Source of the DNA: Allorhizobium borbori
GTDB taxonomy: Bacteria; Pseudomonadota; Alphaproteobacteria; Rhizobiales; Rhizobiaceae
Reading direction: 5' to 3'
Assembly: GCF_014196535.1 (NCBI RefSeq)
Contig: NZ_JACIDU010000002.1
Location: 248,001-312,000 of the forward strand
DNA: 64,000 nucleotides
Shown here: piece after piece, positions 38,100 to 47,448 of the stretch
Layout: each line of letters opens with the position of its first letter
How positions within the stretch are numbered: position 1 is the stretch's first letter
Position numbers and translations under genes: made by a program
The notes under the pieces: generated by a model
What the model was told of the DNA's origin: nothing
Seen by the model: the letters and a program-made list of their open reading frames with translations, nothing else
Database searches by the model: none

Positions 38100-38870
38100 T
38101 CAGTGGCTGGGAGGCGCTTCCGCCGAAGCGTGCTCATCGCCCGTGGATGCTCCATGGCCGCCATCGGTGGGTGCATCGTGACCGGCAGCCGGTGCTTCGC
38201 CGTGACCGCCTTCTGCCGGAGCGTCATGACCACCCGCCGGAGCCTCTCCATGTTCGCTACCCTTGGCCGCACCGCCCGTCAGGTCGCCGCAAAGGTCGCG
38301 CGTGGAAATGGAGGCGGCCAGCGCCTTCACATCCTCTTCCAGCATATCCACCTTCTGGCCGTAGAACAGACCATCCGGGCCGGCCGTGCCATCGATGAAG
38401 CGGGCCGAGAACTCTGCCGCCGGCATTTCCTTGGGCAGCTTCGCCGGGTTGGAAATCAGGAGAACGTTTGCGCCAATGGCGCGGCCGCGAATATCGGCGC
38501 GCTTGGTCGGCCCCTTGGCGTCGAGCACCACGACCTGGACGAGATCGGGCTTTTCCTTTTCCTGCACCGCCAGCGCCACACGCATGGCCGTGCGCGCACG
38601 GTCAGGACCATCGCCCTCGGCGGAAATATACTTGCGGACCCAGAAACGGTCGACCTTATGAATAACTTCGGTCTGCACATCCAGGCAGGCCACACCATTG
38701 GGATCGACGGCCTTTTTGGCCACTTCCTCGCCGCCCACCCTGTCGGCGAAGAAATAGAGCGCCGCGCCGCCGCTCGCGCCGAAGAGCACAAGCACACCCG
38801 CAGCGATGATGACGATCTTCTTCGAAAAATGAATCTTCGGAAGACGGATCTTCTTCAACAGCCCCTTCAT
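38100..38870 (-). CDS. Membrane-anchored protein with His/Gly-rich repeat tail
   Basis: The 256-residue protein has a basic N-terminus, one membrane segment (about 18-40), a folded middle domain (about 50-190, two Cys) and a C-terminal tail of about 60 residues built from G-G-H-D-A-P/G-G-H-G-E-A-P units. The start at 38870 has GGAG 8 bases upstream. I do not recognise the middle domain. The tail, rich in His and Asp/Glu, could bind metal ions outside the membrane. It lies next to the divergent sitABCD operon. Confidence 0.7.
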   Translation of the reverse strand: MKGLLKKIRLPKIHFSKKIVIIAAGVLVLFGASGGAALYFFADRVGGEEVAKKAVDPNGVACLDVQTEVIHKVDRFWVRKYISAEGDGPDRARTAMRVALAVQEKEKPDLVQVVVLDAKGPTKRADIRGRAIGANVLLISNPAKLPKEMPAAEFSARFIDGTAGPDGLFYGQKVDMLEEDVKALAASISTRDLCGDLTGGAAKGSEHGEAPAGGHDAPAEGGHGEAPAAGHDAPTDGGHGASTGDEHASAEAPPSH

Positions 38871-38986
38871 GCCGAGTACTCCGGCATAGCACACCCCGCG
38901 TTACGCAAAACAGAGCCCGATCATGCCCAATTCTGGTTGAGGAATGCTTAAGCGGGTTCGTCAGCGGTTAAGGCTCACACCATTTA

Positions 38987-39003
38987 TTGCAAATAATTCG
39001 CAA
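38987..39003. promoter_or_regulatory. Mur/Fur-type box 1
   Basis: TTGCAAATAATTCGCAA is a 17-bp near-perfect palindrome of the form TTGC-R-AAT-N-ATT-Y-GCAA, matching the kind of site expected for the rhizobial Mn-responsive Fur homologue Mur. It lies just upstream of the -35 element of sitA. Confidence 0.65.
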
Positions 39004-39008
39004 TAGCG

Positions 39009-39037
39009 TTGACAAGCTCGACGGAATACCCAATCTT
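39009..39037 (+). promoter_or_regulatory. sitABCD promoter
   Basis: TTGACA (39009-39014, a perfect consensus -35) and AATCTT (39032-39037) are separated by 17 bases. The predicted start near 39044 falls inside the second Mur-type box. Confidence 0.6.
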
Positions 39038-39038
39038 G

Positions 39039-39055
39039 TTGCGAATGGTTTGCAA
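39039..39055. promoter_or_regulatory. Mur/Fur-type box 2
   Basis: TTGCGAATGGTTTGCAA lies within an outer palindrome CTTGTTGC-N9-GCAACAAG (39035-39059), is almost the same as box 1 and overlaps the -10 and start region. Its centre is 52 bp from box 1. Confidence 0.65.
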
Positions 39056-39075
39056 CAAGGATCGAAACCTTGGTG

Positions 39076-39966
39076 ATGTTGAAATTACGTCATACCCTCT
39101 CCGCCACTCTGGCCGCGCTGCTGCTGGCAGGCTCTGCATCCGCCGCGGAAAAACCAAAGGTGGTCACGACCTTCACCGTCATCGCCGACATGGCCCAGCA
39201 GGTGGCGGGGGATCACGCGATTGTCGAAAGCATCACCAAGCCCGGCGCGGAGATCCATAATTACCAGCCGACGCCGCTCGATATCATGCGCGCCCGCGAC
39301 GCCGATCTCGTCCTGCGCAACGGGCTTAACCTTGAGAGCTGGTTCGAGAAATTCCTTGCCCATATCAAGGACGTGCCGAGCGCCACTCTTTCCGATGGTG
39401 TGGAACCCATCGCAATCGGCGGCGGGGCCTATGAGGGCAAGCCCAACCCGCATGCGTGGATGTCGCCGGATGCGGCCCTCATCTATGTCGCAAACATCGA
39501 AAAGGCGCTGGCCGCACTCGACCCGCCAAACGCGAGCGCCTATGCCGAAAACGCCCGAGTCTATTCGCAGAAGATCCGCGATGCTCTGGAACCGGCACGC
39601 AAACGCATCGCCGCCCTGCCACCGGAACGGCGCTGGCTGGTGACGAGCGAAGGCGCCTTTTCCTATCTCGCCCGCGACTTCGGCCTGAAGGAGCTTTTCC
39701 TTTGGCCGGTCAATGCCGACCAGCAGGGCACGCCGCAGCAGGTGCGCCACGTCATTGATACGGTACGTGCCGAAAAGATCGCCACGGTGTTTTCCGAAAG
39801 CACGATCTCGCCGGAACCGGCCAAGGAAATAGCCCGCGAGACCGGCGCGCATTACGGCGGCATTCTCTATGTGGATTCGCTGAGCGAGCCGGATGGTCCG
39901 GTTCCCACCTATCTCGATCTCCTGACCGTGACCGCCGGCACCATTGCGGAAGAACTGAGCCGATGA
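39076..39966 (+). CDS. sitA: Mn/Fe ABC transporter substrate-binding protein
   Basis: The 296-residue protein is a cluster A-I metal receptor: signal peptide ending GSASA, then [17 protein letters not shown], the ligand region [19 protein letters not shown] and the [12 protein letters not shown] stretch with the acidic ligand. The ligand set and operon fit SitA/MntA (Mn2+, Fe2+) rather than ZnuA: there is no His-rich loop. The start is uncertain between TTG 39070 (AAGGA 8 bases upstream) and ATG 39076. Confidence 0.92.
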   Translation: MLKLRHTLSATLAALLLAGSASAAEKPKVVTTFTVIADMAQQVAGDHAIVESITKPGAEIHNYQPTPLDIMRARDADLVLRNGLNLESWFEKFLAHIKDVPSATLSDGVEPIAIGGGAYEGKPNPHAWMSPDAALIYVANIEKALAALDPPNASAYAENARVYSQKIRDALEPARKRIAALPPERRWLVTSEGAFSYLARDFGLKELFLWPVNADQQGTPQQVRHVIDTVRAEKIATVFSESTISPEPAKEIARETGAHYGGILYVDSLSEPDGPVPTYLDLLTVTAGTIAEELSR

Positions 39967-40859
39967 TGAAAATGGGTAAGCGCCGCGGTACCGGACTGGT
40001 GGTCGACAGCGTGACCGTCACCTACCGCAACGGCCATACGGCGCTGCGCGATGCAAGTTTCCACATGCCGCGCGGCTCCATCGCCGCGCTGATCGGGGTG
40101 AACGGCGCCGGCAAATCCACGCTGTTCAAGGCCATCATGGGTTTCCAGACACCCTCGGCCGGCAAGATTACCATTCTGGACATGCCGGCTCGCAAGGCGC
40201 TTTCGCGTAACCTCGTGGCCTATGTGCCGCAAAGCGAGGAAGTAGACTGGAACTTTCCCATTCTGGTTGAAGACGTGGTGATGATGGGCCGCTACGGCCA
40301 CATGAATTTCCTGCGCATTCCCGGCCGCCGCGACCGCAAGGCGGTGGACGATGCGCTGGCCCGCGTCAATATGAGCGATTTCCGCAAGCGCCAGATCGGC
40401 GAATTGTCCGGCGGACAGAAGAAGCGCGTCTTTCTTGCCCGCGCGCTGGCTCAGGAAAGCGATGTCATTCTGCTCGATGAGCCCTTCACCGGCGTCGATC
40501 TCACCACGGAAGAACAGATCATCACCCTGCTGACGGAACTGCGCCGCGAAGGCAAGGTGATGCTCGTCTCCACCCACGATCTCGGCAGCGTACCGCATTT
40601 CTGCGATTACTCGGTTTTCGTGAAGGGTACGGTCATCGCCTTCGGCCCCACCGATACGACCTTCACCGAAGCCAATCTGGAGAAGGCCTTCGGCGGCGCA
40701 CTTCGTCACTTCGTTCTCGGCGGGCATGATCTGCACGATGACGAGGACCCGCGCCGCGTCAAGGTCATCACCGATGACGAACGCCCCTTCGTGCTGTATG
40801 GCGGCGAGCGGCTGGCGCTTCAGGAGAAGAAAGGCGAGGCCAATGGCGACGCTTCTTGA
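39963..40859 (+). CDS. sitB: Mn/Fe ABC transporter ATP-binding protein
   Basis: The 298-residue ATPase has Walker A ([12 protein letters not shown]), the signature [15 protein letters not shown], Walker [13 protein letters not shown] and the switch His (STHDLGSV). The VPQSEEVDW stretch is typical of the metal-uptake subfamily. Its start overlaps sitA by 4 bases, and its end overlaps sitC by 17 bases. Confidence 0.93.
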   Translation: MMKMGKRRGTGLVVDSVTVTYRNGHTALRDASFHMPRGSIAALIGVNGAGKSTLFKAIMGFQTPSAGKITILDMPARKALSRNLVAYVPQSEEVDWNFPILVEDVVMMGRYGHMNFLRIPGRRDRKAVDDALARVNMSDFRKRQIGELSGGQKKRVFLARALAQESDVILLDEPFTGVDLTTEEQIITLLTELRREGKVMLVSTHDLGSVPHFCDYSVFVKGTVIAFGPTDTTFTEANLEKAFGGALRHFVLGGHDLHDDEDPRRVKVITDDERPFVLYGGERLALQEKKGEANGDAS

Positions 40860-41703
40860 TCCCTTCGCCTATGGCTACATGGTCAACGCCATGCTGGTTT
40901 CGGCGCTCACGGGCGCGGTCTGTGGCTTCCTGTCAGCCTATCTCATGCTGAAAGGCTGGTCGCTGATCGGCGACGCGCTGTCCCATTCCATCGTTCCGGG
41001 CGTGGCCGGCGCCTACATGTTCGGCCTGCCGCTGGCACTCGGCGCCTTCGTGTCCGGCGGTCTTGCCGCCGCCTTCATGCTTTATCTTTCCAGCCGTACC
41101 AAGCTGAAGGAAGATGCCATCATCGGCATGATTTTCTCCTCCTTCTTCGGTCTCGGCCTGTTCATGATCTCGATCTCGCCGGTTTCGATCAGCATCCAGA
41201 CCATCGTCATGGGCAACATTCTGGCGATTTCGCCGGGGGATGCGCTGCAACTCGTCGTTATCGGCGCGGTCAGCCTGACGATCCTGACCGCCAAGTGGAA
41301 GGACCTGATGGCGGTGTTCTTCGATGAAACCCATGCCCGCACCATCGGCCTGCATCCGCGCGCCATGAAGATCCTGTTCTTCACACTGCTCTCCGCCTCC
41401 ACGGTCGCGGCCATGCAGACGGTTGGCGCCTTTCTCGTCGTCGCCATGGTCGTCACACCCGGTGCCACCGCCTATCTGCTGACGGACCGTTTCGGCCGCC
41501 TCATCTGGCTGTCGCTTGCCATCGGCGCCGTCACCAGCTTCACAGGTGCCTATCTCAGCTTCTTCCTCGATGGCGCCACCGGCGGCATCATCGTCGTATT
41601 GCAAACGCTGATCTTCCTGACCGCCTTCATCTTCGCACCACGCCACGGCATGCTTGCCAACCGCGCAAGGGCCAAGGCTACAGCCGCGGGCGACACACCA
41701 TGA
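40843..41703 (+). CDS. sitC: Mn/Fe ABC transporter permease
   Basis: The 286-residue inner membrane permease of the ABC-3 family has about eight membrane segments and the [11 protein letters not shown] motif near residue 45. It pairs with SitD to form the channel. It overlaps sitB by 17 bases and shares an ATGA junction with sitD. Confidence 0.92.
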   Translation: MATLLDPFAYGYMVNAMLVSALTGAVCGFLSAYLMLKGWSLIGDALSHSIVPGVAGAYMFGLPLALGAFVSGGLAAAFMLYLSSRTKLKEDAIIGMIFSSFFGLGLFMISISPVSISIQTIVMGNILAISPGDALQLVVIGAVSLTILTAKWKDLMAVFFDETHARTIGLHPRAMKILFFTLLSASTVAAMQTVGAFLVVAMVVTPGATAYLLTDRFGRLIWLSLAIGAVTSFTGAYLSFFLDGATGGIIVVLQTLIFLTAFIFAPRHGMLANRARAKATAAGDTP

Positions 41704-42551
41704 ACGACACGATTTCCATGCTGCTCCTGCCATTGCAGGTCGATTTCATGCGCAATGCCTTCATCATCACGCTGGCGATTGCGCTGCCCATGGCGCTCCT
41801 CTCCTGCTATCTTGTGCTGAAGGGCTGGTCGCTGATGGGCGACGCCGTGTCCCATGCCGTGTTGCCCGGCGTGGTACTGGCCTACGCCGCCGGCCTGCCT
41901 CTCGCGGTCGGTGCTTTCGCCGCCGGCATGGTCTGCGCCATTTCGGCAGGCTTCATCAAGAACAACAGCCGCGTCAAGGAAGACACGGTGCTCGGTATCG
42001 TCTTTTCCGGCATGTTCGGCCTCGGCGTCGTCCTGATCGTCAAGGTTCAGAGCGGCGTCCATCTCGACCACATCCTGTTCGGCGACATGCTGGGCATTAC
42101 GGCACCTGACATGGTGGAAGCGTTGGCGATCGCGGTTGCCGCCACCGCCTTTCTGCTCATCCTGCGCAAGGATCTGATGGTTCACGCCTTCGATCCGCAC
42201 CACGCCCGCGCCATCGGGCTGAAAGTCGGCCTGCTGCACTACGGCCTGCTGGTGGTGTTGTCGCTCGTCGTTGTCGGCGCACTGACATCGGTTGGCATTA
42301 TTCTGGCCATTGCCCTGCTGGTCGCGCCCGGCTCCATCGCCTTCCTCGTGGCCCGCACCTTCGGCGGCATGCTGGTGACCGCGGTGACCGCCGCACTCTT
42401 CGCCGTCTTCACCGGCATCTATGCCAGCTTCTTCATCGACAGCGCCCCCGCCCCAACCATCGTTCTGGTCATGAGCGGGCTCTTCATTCTCGCCTTCATC
42501 CGCAACCGGATCGTCGCTCACCGTCAGGCAAAGGCCATCGTCGCGGCCTGA
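41700..42551 (+). CDS. sitD: Mn/Fe ABC transporter permease
   Basis: The 283-residue ABC-3 permease parallels SitC (GDAVSHAVLPG near residue 45, about eight membrane segments) and is the second half of the channel. It overlaps sitC by 4 bases and is the last gene of the operon. It ends only 3 bases from the convergent DUF1345 gene, with no terminator between. Confidence 0.92.
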   Translation: MNDTISMLLLPLQVDFMRNAFIITLAIALPMALLSCYLVLKGWSLMGDAVSHAVLPGVVLAYAAGLPLAVGAFAAGMVCAISAGFIKNNSRVKEDTVLGIVFSGMFGLGVVLIVKVQSGVHLDHILFGDMLGITAPDMVEALAIAVAATAFLLILRKDLMVHAFDPHHARAIGLKVGLLHYGLLVVLSLVVVGALTSVGIILAIALLVAPGSIAFLVARTFGGMLVTAVTAALFAVFTGIYASFFIDSAPAPTIVLVMSGLFILAFIRNRIVAHRQAKAIVAA

Positions 42552-42554
42552 CCA

Positions 42555-43196
42555 TCAAACGAGACTGGCGCCGATATTGATCGCCAGCGCCAGAATGGTG
42601 GTGTTGAACAGGAACGACAGGATCGAATGCAACGTCACGAGGCGCCGCATGCGCGTGGAAGTGACGGATACATCCGCTGTCTGTGCCGCAACGCCGATGG
42701 TGAAACCGAAATAAAGAAAGTCCCAGTAGCCGGGCTCTTCCTCCTGTTCGGGAAAGAGCAGCCCGCCGCCATCGCCATCATCCGAATAGAAACGATGGGC
42801 GTAATGCAGGGTGAACAGCGTGTGCAGGAAGGTCCACGCCATAAGGACCGTGACCATGGCAAAGGTCGCGCCGATAATCTTCGCGTCCATCGGTCCCTCG
42901 CGGGAGCCGATGACCTCGAAGGCGATGCCGACGAGGCTCGCCAGTGCGGCCAGAATGGACAGGATAAGGATGACGGAGTCGGAAAAGTCGAGATCGGCGG
43001 CGCGGCGCTTCAGCCGCTCGACACCCGAGGTAAGCATGCGCGACCAGACGACCGCGAGATAGACGAGGATCGCCAGATTCCACACCAGAAGCGCCCGGAT
43101 GATCGTCCGCTCCTGCCAGAGCAGGAAGACCGCCGCAATGGCGGCGGTCATGATGGCGGTAAAGAAGGCCGGATGGCGACGAATGGAAACGAGCAT
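42555..43196 (-). CDS. DUF1345 membrane protein
   Basis: The 213-residue protein has about five membrane segments and the family stretch HYAHRFYSDDGDGGGLLFPEQ followed by DFLYFGFTIGVAAQTADV. DUF1345 proteins have no assigned function; the FGFTIGVAAQTADV part resembles a pore-like helix. It follows the transaldolase gene by 5 bases on the same strand, so it is co-transcribed with it. Confidence 0.83.
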   Translation of the reverse strand: MLVSIRRHPAFFTAIMTAAIAAVFLLWQERTIIRALLVWNLAILVYLAVVWSRMLTSGVERLKRRAADLDFSDSVILILSILAALASLVGIAFEVIGSREGPMDAKIIGATFAMVTVLMAWTFLHTLFTLHYAHRFYSDDGDGGGLLFPEQEEEPGYWDFLYFGFTIGVAAQTADVSVTSTRMRRLVTLHSILSFLFNTTILALAINIGASLV

Positions 43197-43201
43197 GCGG
43201 A

Positions 43202-44158
43202 TCAGGCTGCGAGAGCAGCTTTCACCTTGTCGCGCAGCGTGCCGAGATCCTTGGCGAAGAGGCGAATGCCTTCGGAAAGCTTTTCCGTCGCCATCGCATC
43301 CTCGTTAAGCGCCCAGCGGAAGGCTTTCTCGTCCAGCGAAACCAGCGGCTCCGGCGTCACCGTTTCGGGTGACAGCACCCGCGCCAGCGTGCCCGTATCC
43401 TTGTCGAGTTCCTCAAGCAGCGCAGGGCTGATCGTCAGGCGGTCGCAACCGGCCAGTGCCTCGATCTCGCCGGCATTGCGGAAGGAGGCGCCCATGACCA
43501 CCGTCTTGATGCCGTTGGCCTTGTAGTAGTTGTAGATCGCACGGACCGAAACAACACCCGGATCGGTTTCAGCCGTATAGGTTTCGCCGGTCGTCTTCTT
43601 GTACCAGTCGAGAATGCGGCCGACGAAGGGCGAGATGAGGAAGGCGCCGGCCTCTGCACAGGCAATGGCCTGGGCCTTGGAGAAGAGCAGCGTCAGATTG
43701 CAGTCGATACCTTCCTTCTGCAGTACTTCCGCCGCGCGGATGCCTTCCCACGTCGAGGCAAGCTTGATGAGGATACGCTCGCGCCCGATGCCGCGCGCCT
43801 GATAGGCGGCGATGATCTGATGCGCCTTGGCGACGGAGGCGGCCGTATCGAAGGAGAGATCGGCGTCTACTTCAGTCGAGACGCGGCCCGGAACGAGGGC
43901 GGCAAGCGCCGCACCAACGGAAATCGCCAGACGGTCGGCCACCGCGGCGGTGACCGCTTCGGACGAGCCGCCCTGGCTCTTGCCCCACTTCACCGCCTCG
44001 GCAAAGGTCTCTTCAAAAGCCGGCGTCTGCAATGCCTTGAGCACGATGGTGGGATTGGTCGTGCAATCCACCGGCTTCAGACGGGCGACAGCTTCGATAT
44101 CGCCGGTATCGGCAACGACGGTCGTGATCGCGCGGAGCTGGTCAAGCTTGGACGTCAT
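43202..44158 (-). CDS. tal: Transaldolase
   Basis: The 318-residue protein matches the long E. coli TalB class: DCTTNPTI near residue 31, the Schiff-base Lys132 in [12 protein letters not shown] at the TalB position and [15 protein letters not shown] near 230. It moves dihydroxyacetone units between sugar phosphates in the non-oxidative pentose phosphate pathway. The ATG at 44158 has AGAGGAAAG upstream. The next gene, DUF1345, follows after 5 bases. Confidence 0.93.
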   Translation of the reverse strand: MTSKLDQLRAITTVVADTGDIEAVARLKPVDCTTNPTIVLKALQTPAFEETFAEAVKWGKSQGGSSEAVTAAVADRLAISVGAALAALVPGRVSTEVDADLSFDTAASVAKAHQIIAAYQARGIGRERILIKLASTWEGIRAAEVLQKEGIDCNLTLLFSKAQAIACAEAGAFLISPFVGRILDWYKKTTGETYTAETDPGVVSVRAIYNYYKANGIKTVVMGASFRNAGEIEALAGCDRLTISPALLEELDKDTGTLARVLSPETVTPEPLVSLDEKAFRWALNEDAMATEKLSEGIRLFAKDLGTLRDKVKAALAA

Positions 44159-44237
44159 GGGGGCTTTCCTCTGTTCCTGCCATTTTGGAGGCCGACTATT
44201 CCCCGCCTGCCGCGCGTCGTCAAGGAATTTGGCCCGA

Positions 44238-45113
44238 TCAGGACATTTGAGCGGCTTCCCAGCCAAGCATGGCCCGCTTGCGGGTCAGGCCCCAGTGATA
44301 GCCGGTCAAAGCACCGCTCTTTCCAAGCGCGCGATGGCACGGCACGACGAAGGAAATGGGGTTTCGTCCGACCGCCGCCCCCACCGCCCGGCTGGCCGTC
44401 GGCTGGCCGATATCCCGCGCGAGGTCGGAATAGGTGACGGCCTTGCCAAGCGGGATCTTCAACAGGCTTTCCCACACCCGGACCTGAAAATCCGTGCCGA
44501 TCAGCACTACCCGGAGCGGCTGTTCGCACGACCATTTGCCGGGATCGAAAATATGGGCGGCATAGGGCGCGGTCGCGGCACTGTCTTCCACATAGGTGGC
44601 ATTGGGCCAGCGCTGCGCCATGTCCTCGTAACAGGCACGTTCACCGCCGAGATCGGCAAAGGCAAGGCCGGCAAGGCCGCGTTCCGTGATCATGACCAGC
44701 GCCAGACCGAAGGGCGAAGGATGAAAGCCGTAGCGGATCGTCAGACCACCACCGCGCGCCTTCCACTCGCCGGGTGACATGGCCTCATGCGTGACGAAAA
44801 GATCGTGCAGGCGACCGGGACCGGAGAGGCCGACCTCGAACGATGTTTCGAGCAGGGGCAGCCGCTCCTGCCCGAGCAGACGTTTGGCGTGATCGAGCGT
44901 CACCGCCTGAAGAAAGGCCTTGGGCGACAGGCCCGCCCAGCGCGTGAACACCTTCTGCAACTGCGTCGGTGACTGTCCGAGCCGTTCGGCAATGGTTTCC
45001 AGCGACGGTTGCTCGCGGTAATCATTGGTAATCATCTCGATCACCCGGCGCACGGTCTCGTAATCGCTGCCTTCGGGCGTGATGTCGGTCGCGGATACGG
45101 CATTGACAAGCAT
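44238..45113 (-). CDS. Ada-like protein: AraC HTH plus O6-methylguanine methyltransferase, no Ada-N
   Basis: The 291-residue protein has an AraC-type HTH (about 20-100) and a C-terminal O6-alkylguanine-DNA alkyltransferase domain with the active-site motif PCHR and the DNA-binding [12 protein letters not shown] region. The N-terminal zinc/phosphotriester domain of E. coli Ada, whose methylation turns it into an activator, is missing. I start at ATG 45113 because AAGGAG lies 7 bases upstream; an ATG two codons earlier sits only one base from it. It can repair O6-methylguanine; how it would sense damage is unclear. Confidence 0.88.
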   Translation of the reverse strand: MLVNAVSATDITPEGSDYETVRRVIEMITNDYREQPSLETIAERLGQSPTQLQKVFTRWAGLSPKAFLQAVTLDHAKRLLGQERLPLLETSFEVGLSGPGRLHDLFVTHEAMSPGEWKARGGGLTIRYGFHPSPFGLALVMITERGLAGLAFADLGGERACYEDMAQRWPNATYVEDSAATAPYAAHIFDPGKWSCEQPLRVVLIGTDFQVRVWESLLKIPLGKAVTYSDLARDIGQPTASRAVGAAVGRNPISFVVPCHRALGKSGALTGYHWGLTRKRAMLGWEAAQMS

Positions 45114-45199
45114 CGTCATTCTCCTTTGTAACGCAGAGGACCACGATGCGCCGGGCTTTGCCACCCGATTCTTGCGCCCATCCACGGACAGAGTTTCCC

Positions 45200-45931
45200 A
45201 TGCCCACCAAGCCTGCCAAGACCACGCCCCGCAAGCGCAAGTTCAAATCGCCCTACAGCGAGGCAGACCTGCGCGAAATCTTCCGCCGCTTCTCGATCCA
45301 GCGGCCGGAGCCGAAGGGCGAGCTTGCCCACACCAATCCTTTCACGTTGCTGGTGGCCGTGGCGCTTTCGGCGCAGGCCACCGATGCCGGCGTCAACAGG
45401 GCGACGAAGGAACTGTTCAAGGTGGCCGATACGCCGGAAAAGATGCTGGCGCTGGGTGAGGAAAAGCTGCGCGACTACATCAAGACCATCGGGCTCTTCC
45501 GCAACAAGGCAAAGAACGTCATCGCCCTTTCGGAAAAGCTCATAACCGATTTCAATGGCGAGGTGCCCAAAACCCGGGAGGAACTGGTGACCTTGCCGGG
45601 CGTTGGACGCAAGACGGCGAACGTCGTGATGTCCATGGCTTTCGGGATACCGACCCTCGCTGTCGATACCCACATCCTGCGCATCGCCAACCGGCTCTGT
45701 CTGGCGCCGGGCAAGACCCCGGACGAGGTGGAGCAGAAAATGCTGGCGATCATTCCCGAGGACTATCTTTTCCACGCCCACCACTGGCTCATTCTGCACG
45801 GGCGCTACTGCTGCAAGGCGCGCAAGCCCGAATGCGAAAAATGCGTGATCGCCGATCTCTGCAAATCGCCGGAAAAGACCTGCGACGTGCCGGCCCCGCT
45901 CGTGGAACTGCCGCCGCAGATGATCGACTAA
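45200..45931 (+). CDS. nth: Endonuclease III
   Basis: The 243-residue DNA glycosylase/AP lyase has the helix-hairpin-helix LPGVGRKTANVV with catalytic Lys138, the catalytic Asp156 (VDTHI) and a 4Fe-4S cluster motif C-x6-C-x2-C-x5-C (Cys205, 212, 215, 221). It removes oxidised pyrimidines in base excision repair. The N-terminus is about 15 residues longer and more basic than in E. coli. It is divergent from the Ada-like gene and ends 4 bases inside the convergent CysZ-like gene. Confidence 0.94.
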   Translation: MPTKPAKTTPRKRKFKSPYSEADLREIFRRFSIQRPEPKGELAHTNPFTLLVAVALSAQATDAGVNRATKELFKVADTPEKMLALGEEKLRDYIKTIGLFRNKAKNVIALSEKLITDFNGEVPKTREELVTLPGVGRKTANVVMSMAFGIPTLAVDTHILRIANRLCLAPGKTPDEVEQKMLAIIPEDYLFHAHHWLILHGRYCCKARKPECEKCVIADLCKSPEKTCDVPAPLVELPPQMID

Positions 45932-46665
45932 ACCCCGGTCGACGCCTGACGGACGCTGGCCATGACGGCATCGCGCCGGGAAAGCCGCTTGTGCAGATGC
46001 ACCATCAACCCGGCCGCAAACAGCGGTGTCATGAGGTTGACGAAGGGAATGGCGAGGAAGGCGGCAATCACCAGACCGGCGGTGAAGACGATGGCCGAGT
46101 TCTTCGCCCGGAACTCCCGTGCCTCCGCCGGCGTGCGGAAGCGCATGGCGGCAAACTCGAAGAACTCACGCCCTAGCAGATAGCCGTTCACCAGAAAGAA
46201 GGCGATGATGTTGATGCCCGGCACGAGCAGCAGGAAGAGCGCCACGATGTTGCCGACAATGACGACGCCGAGAAATTTCAGCGAAGCGACGATGGCCTCG
46301 CCAAGTGGCATGGCCCGGCCCGGCGGATCCTCGGGAAAATCGCGCTTTTCGATCACCTCGGCCACGTCATCGAGAAAGACGCCGGCCACCAGCGCCGTCA
46401 CCGGCGCAATCAGCAACGCCAGCGCCAGCGCCAGCCCGAGGCTGGCAAGAATGGCGACGACAAAACCGAACCAGCCAGCCCATTCCGGCAGATCGGGAAT
46501 GAAGGTCTGCAGCATCGGCAGAACCCAGTAGACGAAGGTTTCGCGCAGCGAAATCCACAGCGCGATCAGAATGAGGATCGTCAGCCCCAGCGATTTCCAG
46601 AAGGCCGAGCGCGTTTCAGGCGCAAGAAGATTGACGAGGGCAAGCCTGGCCGAGTCGAAAATCAT
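45928..46665 (-). CDS. EI24/CysZ-like membrane protein
   Basis: The 245-residue protein has about four membrane segments and the EI24-domain features of CysZ relatives (GREFFEFAAMRFR, VFLVPGINIIAFFLVNGYL region). E. coli CysZ imports sulfate, but this branch is broad and its substrate is not known. The ATG at 46665 has GGAG 8 bases upstream. Its 3' end overlaps nth tail to tail by 4 bases. Confidence 0.78.
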   Translation of the reverse strand: MIFDSARLALVNLLAPETRSAFWKSLGLTILILIALWISLRETFVYWVLPMLQTFIPDLPEWAGWFGFVVAILASLGLALALALLIAPVTALVAGVFLDDVAEVIEKRDFPEDPPGRAMPLGEAIVASLKFLGVVIVGNIVALFLLLVPGINIIAFFLVNGYLLGREFFEFAAMRFRTPAEAREFRAKNSAIVFTAGLVIAAFLAIPFVNLMTPLFAAGLMVHLHKRLSRRDAVMASVRQASTGV

Positions 46666-46728
46666 GAGGGTCGTCTCCGGATGATCGTGAAACTGATTTA
46701 GGAAGGCAGGCCGCACGCGGCAAGGCTT

Positions 46729-47355
46729 TCAGACGAAGACGCCGCCGATCAGGAAAACCGCTGCCTTGAAGAAGGCGAAGATAACCCCTCCGGCCACGAT
46801 CATGGAAACCACCGCCACGGCGAACCCGGCCAACGTGAACAGCCCGTCCTTTTCGATCAGCCCGAGCGCGAAAAGACAGATCGAAATGGCCGGCAGGATA
46901 TTGGCGAGCGGAATGGGCAGGGCCAGCACCACAGCCAGCACGAAACAGACGAGACCCGCCAGATAATCCACCGGCTCGCCCGTCAGCACGCCGAAACGCG
47001 GTATCAGCATCCGCTCCGCCCGCGCCAGCCAGGGCGATATGCGGTTGACGACCACGGCGAAATCCGTCCGCGCCATGGAACGGCGGGTGATGAAGCCGGG
47101 AAGCCAGGGCGACAGGCCAAGCGCCAGCCGGGCCGAAAGAAAGACAAGCGGCGTGCCGGTGATCGCCGAGGTGCCGGGCGGCGTCGGCACGATATTCGGA
47201 AGCGCGAAGGCCAGCATCAACGCGCCGAAAGCGCGGTCACCCAGACGCTCGAACAGATCCCCGACGGAGACGCGCTCGCGCGTCTCGTCCATGGCCAGCG
47301 AAACGAGAATATCGGAAAAGCGATGGCTGTCGCCAGTACGCTCGTCACCGCTCAT
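46729..47355 (-). CDS. ExoD-family membrane protein
   Basis: The 208-residue protein belongs to the ExoD family, first linked to exopolysaccharide synthesis and alkaline tolerance in Sinorhizobium. It has an N-terminal cytosolic helix (FSDILVSLAMDETRERVSVGDLFERLG), about four membrane segments and conserved PNIVPTPPGTSAITG and LIPRFGVLTG stretches. ATG 47355 has GGGAG 7 bases upstream. The molecular role of ExoD is not known. Confidence 0.85.
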   Translation of the reverse strand: MSGDERTGDSHRFSDILVSLAMDETRERVSVGDLFERLGDRAFGALMLAFALPNIVPTPPGTSAITGTPLVFLSARLALGLSPWLPGFITRRSMARTDFAVVVNRISPWLARAERMLIPRFGVLTGEPVDYLAGLVCFVLAVVLALPIPLANILPAISICLFALGLIEKDGLFTLAGFAVAVVSMIVAGGVIFAFFKAAVFLIGGVFV

Positions 47356-47448
47356 GCCATTCTCCCGCCGTTGCATCGCAACCGGCCTTAACGACGAAGC
47401 CGCGCGAAAGCAACGCGGGATCGCTCACAAGCGATTGAACCGGCCCTG

